A DNA stretch of 64,000 nt from Stappia sp. WLB 29 (lineage in GTDB: Bacteria > Pseudomonadota > Alphaproteobacteria > Rhizobiales > Stappiaceae). Under the pieces are notes generated by a model. It worked only from the letters and a program-made list of their open reading frames with translations, made no database searches and was not told the origin of the DNA. The DNA lies in assembly GCF_023507705.1 (NCBI RefSeq), contig NZ_JALBGD010000002.1, positions 434,001-498,000 of the forward strand, given 5' to 3'. This document shows positions 41,747-50,147 of the stretch, piece by piece. Each line of letters begins with the position of its first letter. Within the stretch, counting starts at the first letter, position 1. A program made the translations under genes and the position numbers.

Positions 41747-42538
41747 ATGCGCCTGACCCTTCCCCGGTTCCTGCAGCTTGCCGTCACCCTGCTGACGGCG
41801 GCCTTCCTCATCGTCCCGGCGATCCAGTCGATCGTCGCCGGTCTCACCGTCAACTATTTCCGCGGCCTGTCGTCGGGCCTGACCCTGCGCTGGGTCGGCG
41901 AGGTCTGGCGGCTCTATGCGGACAGCATCCTGCTGTCGATGGGCCTTGCCGTCGCCTGTCTCGGCGTGACGCTGGTGATCGGCGTGCCGGCGGCCTATGC
42001 GCTGGCCAAGAATCCAGGCCGCCTGTCGCGGATCCTGGAGGAGTTCATCTCGCTGCCGCTGGCGGTGCCGGGCCTTGCCCTGGCGCTCGCCCTGCTGCAG
42101 CTCTACGGCTCGATGACGGGCTTCCGCACGTCCTGGACCTTCATCCTGGTCGGCCACGTGCTCTACACGCTGCCCTTCATGGTGCGCTCTGTGCTGGCCG
42201 TGCTGATGGCGATGGACCTGAAGTCGCTGGAAGAGAGCGCGGCGACGCTCGGCGCTTCGGCGGCGACGCGCTTCCGCACCATCGTCGTGCCCAATGCCAT
42301 GCCGGGCATTCTCGCCGGCGCGCTGACCGTGGTCACGCTGTCGATCGGCGAGTTCAACCTGACCTGGATGCTGCACACTCCCTACCTGAAGACGCTGCCC
42401 GTGGGCCTGGCCGACAGCTACGCCTCGATGCGCCTGGAGATCGCCTCGGCCTACACGCTCGTCTTCTTCGTGATGATCGTGCCGCTGCTGATGGCGATGC
42501 AGTGGGCCACCGACAGGGCACAGAGGATTTCCCGATGA
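41747..42538 (+). CDS. ABC permease subunit 2
   Basis: 263 residues, six helices, EAA loop EESAATLGASAATRFRTIVV at about 162. PotC-type. Its stop overlaps the ATPase start (ATGA at 42535-42538). Confidence 0.88.
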   Translation: MRLTLPRFLQLAVTLLTAAFLIVPAIQSIVAGLTVNYFRGLSSGLTLRWVGEVWRLYADSILLSMGLAVACLGVTLVIGVPAAYALAKNPGRLSRILEEFISLPLAVPGLALALALLQLYGSMTGFRTSWTFILVGHVLYTLPFMVRSVLAVLMAMDLKSLEESAATLGASAATRFRTIVVPNAMPGILAGALTVVTLSIGEFNLTWMLHTPYLKTLPVGLADSYASMRLEIASAYTLVFFVMIVPLLMAMQWATDRAQRISR

Positions 42539-43563
42539 CGCTGACCATCCGCAATGCCAGCAAGACCTATCCCGACGGCACCCGTGCCCTGCTGCCGACC
42601 GACCTCACCGTCGGCCAGGGCGAGATCCTGTCGCTGCTCGGCCCCTCGGGCTGCGGCAAGACCACGCTGCTGCGCATCATCGCCGGGCTGGAGACGCCGG
42701 ACGCCGGCACCGAGGTGCGTTTCGACGACGAGGACGTGACCCGTCTTGCCGTCGAGCGCCGCAATGTCGGCATGGTGTTCCAGTCCTACGCCCTGTTCCC
42801 GAACATGTCGGTCAGGGCCAATATCGGCTACGGCCTCAAGGTGCGGAAGGTGCCGAGGGCCGAGCGCGAGCAGCGCGTCGACGAGGTGCTGGCCCTGTGC
42901 CGGCTCGGCGACTATGCCGAGCGTGCGGTGACCGCGCTGTCCGGCGGCCAGCGCCAGCGCGTGGCGCTCGCCCGTGCCATGGCGCCGCGCCCGCGCATCC
43001 TGCTGCTCGACGAGCCGCTGTCGGCGCTGGATGCGGCGCTGCGCGACAGCCTGCGCGACGAGCTTGCCGCCATGCTGCGGCAGTTCCGCATCACCGCGGT
43101 CTTCGTCACCCACGACCAGGCCGAGGCGCTCGCCATCGCCGACCGCATCGCGGTCATGTCGCAGGGCAGGATGCAGCAGGTCGGACCGCCGGAGGAGCTC
43201 TACCGCACGCCGGTTTCCTCCTTCGTCGCCCGCTTCATCGGCAATGCCATGCCGCTTCCCGGCTCCATCGTCGACGGGCGCCTGGTGCTGCCCGGCGGGC
43301 ACCTGCCGCTGCCGGCCGGCACCTCCGGCACCGAGGTCTTCGTGCGGGCCGAGGACGTGCATCTCGACGATGCGGGACCGCTGGCGGGCACCGTCGAGAC
43401 GGTCGCCTTTTCCGGCGGCCACTACCGCATCGGCATTGCCGGCATCACCGGGGAGACGCTGTTCGCCACCCATCCGGGCCGGCAGGCGCCGCGTCCGGGC
43501 GACAGCGTGCGCCTGCGCATCGATGCCGGCGACCTTCTCGTTCTTCCCCAGGACCGCTCGTAA
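42535..43563 (+). CDS. ABC transporter ATP-binding protein
   Basis: 342 residues. Walker A GPSGCGKTT, Q loop MVFQSYALFP, signature ALSGGQRQRVALARAMAP, Walker B ILLLDEPLSALD, H loop VTHDQAEALAI, and a C-terminal TOBE domain. The ATG overlapping the permease stop is used rather than the upstream one at 42502. Member of the PotA/UgpC-like import group. Confidence 0.9.
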   Translation: MTLTIRNASKTYPDGTRALLPTDLTVGQGEILSLLGPSGCGKTTLLRIIAGLETPDAGTEVRFDDEDVTRLAVERRNVGMVFQSYALFPNMSVRANIGYGLKVRKVPRAEREQRVDEVLALCRLGDYAERAVTALSGGQRQRVALARAMAPRPRILLLDEPLSALDAALRDSLRDELAAMLRQFRITAVFVTHDQAEALAIADRIAVMSQGRMQQVGPPEELYRTPVSSFVARFIGNAMPLPGSIVDGRLVLPGGHLPLPAGTSGTEVFVRAEDVHLDDAGPLAGTVETVAFSGGHYRIGIAGITGETLFATHPGRQAPRPGDSVRLRIDAGDLLVLPQDRS

Positions 43564-43590
43564 ATCCCAGCTCAGGGCCTTGTTTTCCGC

Positions 43591-44400
43591 ATGACCAAGA
43601 TCATCCAGATTTCAGACATCCATATCGTCCCCGAAGGCCAGCTGGCCTACGAGAAGGTCGACACCGCCGCAGCGCTTGCAGAGACGGTCGCCACCATCAA
43701 CCGCTGGCTACCGGCCATCGGCCCGGTGGCGATGGTCATCGTCACCGGCGACGTGACCGAGCACGGCACCGAAGCCGAATACCGCCGCTTCCAGGAGATC
43801 ATGGCGCCGCTGCAACTGCCCTGGCGCGCGGTGCCGGGCAACCACGATGCCCGCGAGCCCATGCGCGAAAGCCTTGCCGTCAGCGGCTGGATGCCGGAGA
43901 GCGGGCCCATCGACTGGGTGGCCGAGTTCGACGACCTTGCGGTGATCTGCCTCGATACGCTGGTCGAGGGGCGCCCGCATGGCGTGCTGGCGCCGCAGAG
44001 CCTGGAGAGCCTGTCGGCGCGTCTCGCCAGCCTCGGCGACAAGCCGGTGCTGCTCGGCCTGCACCATCCGCCGATCACTTCCGGCATCGCCGCGATGGAC
44101 GCCAACAATCTCCACAATGCGGCTGCGCTGCGCGACGTGATCGCCGGCTACAGGGGCGAGGTGCGGATCGTCTGCGGCCACCTGCACCGCTCCATCGCCG
44201 GTCTTCTCGACGGGCGCATCTGCCAGGTCTGTCCCGGCACCTCGCATGCGGTGACGCTCGACCAGCGCGCCGATGCCGGCAACAGCCTGACGGTGGAGCC
44301 GGGCGCGATGATGCTGCACGAGCTGCGCGACGGCGTGCTGCTCAGCCACTGGATCCCGGTCGGCCGGTTCGACGGGCCGCACCCGTTCCTCGGCGTCTGA
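43591..44400 (+). CDS. Metallophosphodiesterase (GpdQ/CpdA-like)
   Basis: 269 residues. Calcineurin-like class III phosphodiesterase with all metal motifs: QISDIHIVPEG (D-x-H), VTGDVTEHG, PGNHDAREP, LHHPPITSG and CGHLHRSIAG. The order matches CpdA (3',5'-cAMP) and GpdQ (glycerophosphodiesterase). No signal peptide, so cytosolic. As the last gene of a LacI-controlled ABC operon, 27 bp after the ATPase, it probably hydrolyses the imported compound, favouring a glycerophosphodiester-like substrate. That assignment is inference. Confidence 0.85.
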   Translation: MTKIIQISDIHIVPEGQLAYEKVDTAAALAETVATINRWLPAIGPVAMVIVTGDVTEHGTEAEYRRFQEIMAPLQLPWRAVPGNHDAREPMRESLAVSGWMPESGPIDWVAEFDDLAVICLDTLVEGRPHGVLAPQSLESLSARLASLGDKPVLLGLHHPPITSGIAAMDANNLHNAAALRDVIAGYRGEVRIVCGHLHRSIAGLLDGRICQVCPGTSHAVTLDQRADAGNSLTVEPGAMMLHELRDGVLLSHWIPVGRFDGPHPFLGV

Positions 44401-44416
44401 AAGCGCCTCTCCTGCC

Positions 44417-45421
44417 TCAGGCGCGGGCGCTGCGCCGCGCCTCGCGCGGGGAGATGCCGAACATCCGCTTGAAGGCGGTGGCGAAATTGGCCGGGCTGCT
44501 GTAGCCGGCGCCGTGCGCCGCCTCGGCGACGGTGATGCCCTCGCGCTCCAGCAGCTGCCGCGCCCGCACCAGGCGGGTGCTGCGGACATATTCCGACACC
44601 GTGCCGCCATGGGCGAGACGGAACAGGCGCTGCATCTTGCTGACGCTGACCCCGCATTGCCGCGCGACCTGTTCCAGCGACAGGCCGTCGGCTTCCGGGT
44701 CGGCCAGCATGTCCTTGATCGCCTGCAGGCGGCGCTGCTCGACCGGCGACAGCCCGGTGCGCAGCGCCTCGCGGCCCTCGCTTGCCAGCGCGGCGAAGGC
44801 CTCGGCGACCAGGTCCAGCGCCCGGCTTTCCAGATAGAGGCTCTCGGGATAGCTGCCGTCGTGCGGGGGATGCAGCATCTGCTCGGCGATGGCGATCATC
44901 GCCGGGCTGGCGATCCAGTCGAAGCGGGCAAGATGCGTGCTGCAGAACGCGCGCACCGTCTCGCAGCCGGCAATGTCGTCGATGCCGCTTTCCGCCAGCC
45001 ACTGCGGCGACATGGTCACGATCACCTTGCGCAGCCGGTCGCCCTTGCGGGCATGGCGGACGAAGCGGTCGGGCCGGGTGCGCGACATCATCACGCCGCG
45101 CACCGGCTCGTCCTCGTGCCGGCCGACATTCAGCGGCACCCCGCCGATCGTCGCGTCGACGCCGCCGTCCAGGAACAGCATCAGCGTGAGCCCCGGCGGC
45201 TGCTCGATGGTGGTGGCGATGTCCTGCAGCGTCACCGTGTCGGAGGTGTGGACGTTCAGCCCCGTGCGCAGGCGCGTCATCCGGTGATCGCCGTGCAGCA
45301 CCGCCGCGCGCGAGGATGTCAGCGGTCGCAGCAGCTGGAATCCGGGGCCGGTGACGGCCGCGCAGTCGTGCAGGTCGTTCGCCAGAATGTCGTTGTCCCT
45401 GATATTGCAGCCGGTTGCCAT
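44417..45421 (-). CDS. AraC-family regulator (siderophore type)
   Basis: 334 residues. A ligand domain (about 1-220) is followed by two helix-turn-helix motifs: LEQVARQCGVSVSKMQRLFR and VAEAAHGAGYSSPANFATAF with KRMFGISPREAR. PchR-like proteins of this size use the ferric siderophore as inducer and activate the adjacent receptor gene, which here is divergent. ATG at 45421 with GGAGAGG about 10 bp upstream. It converges with the phosphodiesterase gene. Confidence 0.85.
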   Translation of the reverse strand: MATGCNIRDNDILANDLHDCAAVTGPGFQLLRPLTSSRAAVLHGDHRMTRLRTGLNVHTSDTVTLQDIATTIEQPPGLTLMLFLDGGVDATIGGVPLNVGRHEDEPVRGVMMSRTRPDRFVRHARKGDRLRKVIVTMSPQWLAESGIDDIAGCETVRAFCSTHLARFDWIASPAMIAIAEQMLHPPHDGSYPESLYLESRALDLVAEAFAALASEGREALRTGLSPVEQRRLQAIKDMLADPEADGLSLEQVARQCGVSVSKMQRLFRLAHGGTVSEYVRSTRLVRARQLLEREGITVAEAAHGAGYSSPANFATAFKRMFGISPREARRSARA

Positions 45422-45455
45422 TGAATGGCCGCCTCTCCTGCGGGCACCGCGAGCC

Positions 45456-45483
45456 GCGCAAACATCTTTGACGCCTGCGCAAA
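45456..45483 (+). promoter_or_regulatory. Direct repeats, probable AraC-regulator site
   Basis: GCGCAAA at 45456-45462 and again at 45477-45483, start-to-start 21 bp (two helical turns), between the divergent AraC and TonB-receptor genes. Further right, AAACATGAGTGTTT (about 45520) is an inverted repeat near the likely receptor promoter. Confidence 0.5.
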
Positions 45484-45585
45484 GGTCCGGCGGTGGCATT
45501 GGTCGGGTGCTTCCTCTAACAAACATGAGTGTTTTTATCAAGTTTCTGCTCGGCACCCGCTGCCGGGCAGTGTATGGGGGTGTGC

Positions 45586-47766
45586 ATGACTACGAAGATT
45601 GGCCACCGGGCGGTATCGGGCGAGGCTTCGCCGCGGATCGGCCGGCTTCTGCTCGCGACGACCGCGCTCGGTCTCGTCCTTCCCGCTTCGGCGCTGGCGC
45701 AGGATGTGGCTCCCACCGTGCTCGAGCGCATCGTCGTACAGGGCGCCAGCTACGAGACGGACGAGAGCGACAGCTACACCACCAATCTCGTCAGCGTCGG
45801 CGAGAAGGAGGTCGTCCCCGTCCGCCAGATCCCGCAGTCGACCACGGTTCTCACCCGCGAGCGGCTGGAGGACGGCGGCTACACCTCGCTCGACACGGCC
45901 CTGCGGGAGACGCCGGGCATCGTCGTTCTCAACAATGACAACGGCCGGTCCAGCCTGTTCTCGCGCGGCTTCGAGTTCGACAATCTCTACTTCAACGGCC
46001 TGCCGGCGCCGCTGTCGAGCGTCTACGGCACCCAGCCCGACATGGCAATCGTCGACCATGTGGAAATCCTGCGCGGCCCGGCCGGCCTGTTCGGCGGTGC
46101 CGGCGAGCCGGCGGGCGCCATCAACATGCGGCTGAAGCAGGCCAAGAGCGATTTCGAGGCTAGATTCGAGGGCGCCTTCGGCTCCTGGGAACACAAGCGC
46201 GGCGAGGTCGACGTGACCGGCCGCCTCAACGAGTCCGGCTCGGTGCGCGGCCGCTTCGTCGGCGTGCTGCAGCACGGCAACGGCTTCGTCGATACGACCG
46301 AGAACGGCGTCGGCGTCGCCTACGGCACGATCCAGGCCGATATCGGCGAGAGCACCACGGCCACCGTCTCGGTCAGCCATCAGGTCCGCGACATCACCCC
46401 GTTCAACGGTCTGCCGACGACGCAGGCGGGCGGCTTGCTCGATCTCGACCGCTCCACCTTCACCGGCGCCGACTGGAACCAGTTCGACAATTCCGTCACC
46501 GACTACATCGCCGAGCTGGAGCACAAGTTCGACGACGGCGGCCATGCCAAGATCTCGGCCCGCTACCAGGACACGGATGTCGACTTCCTCTACGCCTGGG
46601 CCAACGGCTATGTCGGCGCGGGCGGCGACATCGTTTCCGGCGGCGGCGACACGGCCGACACCCGCTGGCTGGCGCGCGACTACGAAGCCGGCTCGCTCGC
46701 TCTCGATGCGCATGTCAGCAAGCCGTTCGAGCTGTTCGGCCAGGAGCACAACATCATCGTCGGCGTCGACTACCAGAACACCGACGCTACGCTGCTGCAG
46801 GGCGCCGGCACCATCGCCGGCAACCAGAACATCTACAACTGGAACTCCGCGCTGCCGCAGCCCACGGTCAACTACACCGTGCAGACGGGCACCGAGTCCG
46901 ACCGCTTCGGCGTCTACGGTCAGCTGCGGGTGAAGCCGATCGAGCGGCTGACCCTGATCGGCGGCGGCCGCTTCAGCTGGTACAGCGCCACGACGACCAA
47001 CCTGATCACCGGCGCGGTCACGGACAAGCAGGACGTCGATGCCAAGTTCACGCCGTATGCCGGCGTCGTCTTCGACCTGACCGACTGGCTCTCCGCCTAT
47101 TCCAGCTACACGGAGATCTTCCAGCCGCAGACGGCGACGGATGCGGCCGGCAACATGATCGACCCGCGCGAGGGCCGTCAGTACGAGGCGGGCCTGAAGG
47201 CGGAGCTGTTCGACAGCGGCGTCAACGCGTCGGTCGCCTATTTCAACCTGCGCGACACGAACCGCGCGGTGGCCGATCCGACGACGCCGGGCGCCTCCAT
47301 CGCCCAGGGCGAGGTCGAGGTGCAGGGCATCGAGGTCGAGGCCTCGGGCTCGCCGCTGCCGGGCTGGGAGATCGCCGGCGGCTACACCTATACCGACAGC
47401 ACCTATCTCAACACGGCCCAGGCCGGGCAGACCTTCAGCACCTATACCCCGCAGCACATGTTCCAGCTGTGGACCAAGTACGCGTTCGACGAGCGCTTCG
47501 GTGCCTTCGAGGGCGTGTTCGTGGGCGGCGGCGTCACCGCGTTCAGCTCGTTCTCGAGCGTGTCGGGCGGCGTCACCATCAAGGCGCCGGGCTATGTCAC
47601 GGCCGACCTGATGGCCGGCTACCGGATCAACGACAACTTCACCGCGACACTGAACGTGAACAACATCTTCGACGAGAAGTACTATTCGCGCGTCGGCGGC
47701 ACTTCGGTGTTCAACTTCTACGGCGAGCCGCGCAGCGCGACCTTCCGGCTCTCGGCGAAGTTCTGA
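45586..47766 (+). CDS. TonB-dependent ferric-siderophore receptor
   Basis: About 726 residues. Signal peptide (cut after SALAQD, about 38), TonB box-like LERIVVQG, plug domain (IPQSTTVLTRERLEDGGYTS to GPAGLFGGAGEPAGAINMRL), then a 22-strand barrel ending in FRLSAKF with a terminal Phe. FhuE/FpvA-like, but no N-terminal signalling extension. The plug motif VEILRGPAGLFGGAG is intact. ATG at 45586 is chosen; in-frame starts lie at 45529 and 45574. Outer membrane, TonB-energised. Confidence 0.9.
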   Translation: MTTKIGHRAVSGEASPRIGRLLLATTALGLVLPASALAQDVAPTVLERIVVQGASYETDESDSYTTNLVSVGEKEVVPVRQIPQSTTVLTRERLEDGGYTSLDTALRETPGIVVLNNDNGRSSLFSRGFEFDNLYFNGLPAPLSSVYGTQPDMAIVDHVEILRGPAGLFGGAGEPAGAINMRLKQAKSDFEARFEGAFGSWEHKRGEVDVTGRLNESGSVRGRFVGVLQHGNGFVDTTENGVGVAYGTIQADIGESTTATVSVSHQVRDITPFNGLPTTQAGGLLDLDRSTFTGADWNQFDNSVTDYIAELEHKFDDGGHAKISARYQDTDVDFLYAWANGYVGAGGDIVSGGGDTADTRWLARDYEAGSLALDAHVSKPFELFGQEHNIIVGVDYQNTDATLLQGAGTIAGNQNIYNWNSALPQPTVNYTVQTGTESDRFGVYGQLRVKPIERLTLIGGGRFSWYSATTTNLITGAVTDKQDVDAKFTPYAGVVFDLTDWLSAYSSYTEIFQPQTATDAAGNMIDPREGRQYEAGLKAELFDSGVNASVAYFNLRDTNRAVADPTTPGASIAQGEVEVQGIEVEASGSPLPGWEIAGGYTYTDSTYLNTAQAGQTFSTYTPQHMFQLWTKYAFDERFGAFEGVFVGGGVTAFSSFSSVSGGVTIKAPGYVTADLMAGYRINDNFTATLNVNNIFDEKYYSRVGGTSVFNFYGEPRSATFRLSAKF

Positions 47767-47768
47767 CC

Positions 47769-47786
47769 GCTTCCCTCGAGGGAAGC
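47769..47786. terminator. Palindrome after the receptor gene
   Basis: GCTTCCCTCGAGGGAAGC, an 18-bp perfect palindrome 3 bp after the stop. No T-run; a second GC-rich hairpin (CGGGGCG/CGCCCCG) follows near 47806-47832. Partial terminator or mRNA-end structure. Confidence 0.45.
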
Positions 47787-47859
47787 ACCACACGACACAG
47801 GCGGGGCGGAGACTTGCTCTTCGCCCCGTCCCGCGCAACCCGATAGCGGACAGCCATTC

Positions 47860-48147
47860 ATGCCGGGCATCCAGACAACCGTTGCGACCGCCAACGCGTC
47901 GCGCTACCTGCAGCAGCTGTGCAAGCACTTCGCCCACAAGGTCGAGGCCCGTTTCGACGCCACCCGCGGCGAAGTCGACTTTCCCTTCGGCGACTGCCGC
48001 ATGTGGGCCGACGCGGAGCAGCTGAAGATCGAATGCGTCTCCGAGACCGAGGAGACGTTGGCACGCACCAAATTCGTCGTCCACGACCATCTCGAGCGCT
48101 TTTCCTGGCGGGAAAAGCCGGAGATCGTCTGGCAACCCAAGGATTGA
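47860..48147 (+). CDS. DUF2218 protein
   Basis: 95 residues: ASRYLQQLCKHFAHKVEARF, GEVDFPFGDCRMWAD and FVVHDHLERFSWREKPEIVW, the DUF2218 signature with conserved His and Cys. DUF2218 proteins recur in siderophore and TonB-receptor loci; an iron-release or haem/iron-handling role has been supposed but not shown. It lies between the receptor and an esterase gene, 5 bp before the latter. Confidence 0.85.
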   Translation: MPGIQTTVATANASRYLQQLCKHFAHKVEARFDATRGEVDFPFGDCRMWADAEQLKIECVSETEETLARTKFVVHDHLERFSWREKPEIVWQPKD

Positions 48148-48152
48148 GCTCC

Positions 48153-49133
48153 ATGTCGCTGTCCGGCCTGCGGGCCCTGATCGTGCTTGCCCTCGCCGTA
48201 CTGGTCGCGGCGGGCACGCTCGCGCACGCTTCCGAGCCGGACGTCCTGCCTGCGCGGATCGAAGGCGCGGTGGAGATCCCCTTCACGGCCAAGGCGAGCG
48301 GCGAGGCCTTCCGCCTGCTGGTCTACCGGCCGCAAGGCAAGGCGCCCCCCGGCGGCTGGCCGGTGCTCTACAGTTTCGACGGAGAGGACAGTTTCGCGCT
48401 TCTCGCCGACATCGCCCGCACGCTCAACGGGCTCGCGGCCCGCACGGGCCGCTCGCCGGTCGCGATTGTCGCCATCGCCTGGCCGAGAGGCCGCGCCAGC
48501 GTCGCCCGGCGCGTTTACGACATGACCCCGCCGACCGGGCGGGCGGACGGTGTCCATGTCATGCCGGAGCGGCCGAACGGCCAGCCCTGGCCGAAGCTCG
48601 GCGGCGGCGATGCGTTCCTCGCCCTGATCGAGGAGGAGGTGAAGCCGCTGGTCCGCGGCGCGCTCGGCGAAACCGCCGGGCCGCAGACCCTGTTCGGCCA
48701 TTCGCTCGGCGGGCTGATGGTGCTGCACCGCCTCGTCACGGATCCGGGCAGCTTCGCCTGCTATGCGGCGAGCAGCCCCTCGATCTGGGTCGACGACCGG
48801 CAGGTGCTCGCCGATCTGGAGCGTGCCATCGCCCGCCCGCCTGCCGCCTCCGCCGATGCACCGGTGCCGGGCCTTCGGGTCACCGTGGGCGGTGCGGAGG
48901 AAGAGTTCGGTCCGCAGGACGCGCGCGCCGGCGAGGGTGCGGAGGCCCGCCGCCGGTGGATCGCCAACAACGCGATGGTGACCAATGCCCGCGCGCTCGC
49001 CGCCCTTGTCGCGGAAAAGGGCGAGGGGCACCTGCGCTTTTCCTACGAGGAATACGAGGGCCGCACCCACCAGACGTCCCGCATCCTTGCCGCGCTCGAT
49101 GCGGTGCAGTTCGCCATCGACTGCGCCGAGTGA
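48153..49133 (+). CDS. Siderophore-type esterase (IroE/Fes-like)
   Basis: 326 residues with a signal peptide (cut after LAHASE, about 27). Alpha/beta hydrolase of the COG2819 group: LLVYRPQGKAP, VLYSFDGEDSF, nucleophile Ser in LFGHSLGGLMVL and C-terminal His in EGRTHQTSRIL. Family members open ester-linked ferric siderophores. ATG at 48153, 5 bp after the DUF2218 stop. Its place in the operon suggests periplasmic iron release, which implies an ester-containing siderophore. Confidence 0.82.
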   Translation: MSLSGLRALIVLALAVLVAAGTLAHASEPDVLPARIEGAVEIPFTAKASGEAFRLLVYRPQGKAPPGGWPVLYSFDGEDSFALLADIARTLNGLAARTGRSPVAIVAIAWPRGRASVARRVYDMTPPTGRADGVHVMPERPNGQPWPKLGGGDAFLALIEEEVKPLVRGALGETAGPQTLFGHSLGGLMVLHRLVTDPGSFACYAASSPSIWVDDRQVLADLERAIARPPAASADAPVPGLRVTVGGAEEEFGPQDARAGEGAEARRRWIANNAMVTNARALAALVAEKGEGHLRFSYEEYEGRTHQTSRILAALDAVQFAIDCAE

Positions 49134-49168
49134 GCGCGCGGCCCATACCCCGTGCCCACATCCAACGG

Positions 49169-50104
49169 ATGGACGACATGCAAATACCCGCCTGTTTCCG
49201 CGTTTCCCTGCTCTCCGCTCTTGCGGCCTGCGCCCTGCTGCTCGTCCCCGCCGCGCCGCTGCACGCCGAAACGATCGCGGTCGAACATGCGCAGGGCACC
49301 AGCGAGGTGCCGCTCGGCCCGAAGACGATCCTCGTCTTCGACCTTGCCGCGCTCGACACGCTGGATGCGCTGGGCGTTCCCGTCGCCGGCGTGCCGAAAG
49401 GGGTGAAGCCGGCTTACCTTCGAAAATACGACGAGGCCGCCTATCCCAAGATCGGCTCGTTGTTCGAGCCGGATTTCGAGGCGGTCGCGGCCGCCGCGCC
49501 CGATCTCATCGTCACCGGCGGGCGCTCGGCCGCCAAATATGCCGAGCTTGCCGCCATCGCCCCGACCGTCGACGTCACGGTCGATGCCTCCCGCTACATC
49601 GAGGACGCCAAGGACAAGGTGCGGCTCCTGGCGCGCATCACCCGGCGGGAGGAAGAGGCCGGGCGCCGCATCGCCGCGCTCGATGCCTCCATCGCCGCGC
49701 TCAGGGACAAGGCGAAGGGCGCCGGCACCGGCCTCATCCTCATGACCACCGGCGGGCGGATGAGCGCCTATGGCCCCGGCTCGCGCTTCGGCATCATCCA
49801 CACGGTGTTCGGCGTTGCGCCCGCCGCCACCGACCTTGCGGTCGCCACCCACGGCCAGGCGGTCTCCTACGAGTTCCTCCTCAAGACCGATCCGGACACG
49901 CTCTTCGTCATCGACCGCGACGCGGCCATCGGCCAGCGCGGCCAGGCGGCCAGCGTCCTGCTCGACAACGAGATCGTCCGCCGGACCAAGGCCTGGAGCA
50001 ACGGCCGGGTGGTCTATCTCGACCCGGACAGCTGGTATCTCAGCGGCACCGGCCTCACCGCCATGCAGGCGATGGTGGACGAGATCGCCGCCGCGCTCGA
50101 CTGA
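49169..50104 (+). CDS. Siderophore-binding periplasmic protein
   Basis: About 311 residues with signal peptide (ending LHAET). FecB/CeuE-type binding protein: DTLDALGVPVAGVPKGVKPA, YPKIGSLFEPDFEAVAAAAP, DLIVTGGRSAAKY and a long central helix. Starts at 49169 and 49178 are both possible. It should deliver the ferric siderophore to the FecCD-type permeases that follow. Confidence 0.85.
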   Translation: MDDMQIPACFRVSLLSALAACALLLVPAAPLHAETIAVEHAQGTSEVPLGPKTILVFDLAALDTLDALGVPVAGVPKGVKPAYLRKYDEAAYPKIGSLFEPDFEAVAAAAPDLIVTGGRSAAKYAELAAIAPTVDVTVDASRYIEDAKDKVRLLARITRREEEAGRRIAALDASIAALRDKAKGAGTGLILMTTGGRMSAYGPGSRFGIIHTVFGVAPAATDLAVATHGQAVSYEFLLKTDPDTLFVIDRDAAIGQRGQAASVLLDNEIVRRTKAWSNGRVVYLDPDSWYLSGTGLTAMQAMVDEIAAALD

Positions 50105-50147
50105 GCGTTTCGTGGTGCGGCCCCTTCCATGAACAGCGACACCTGAC

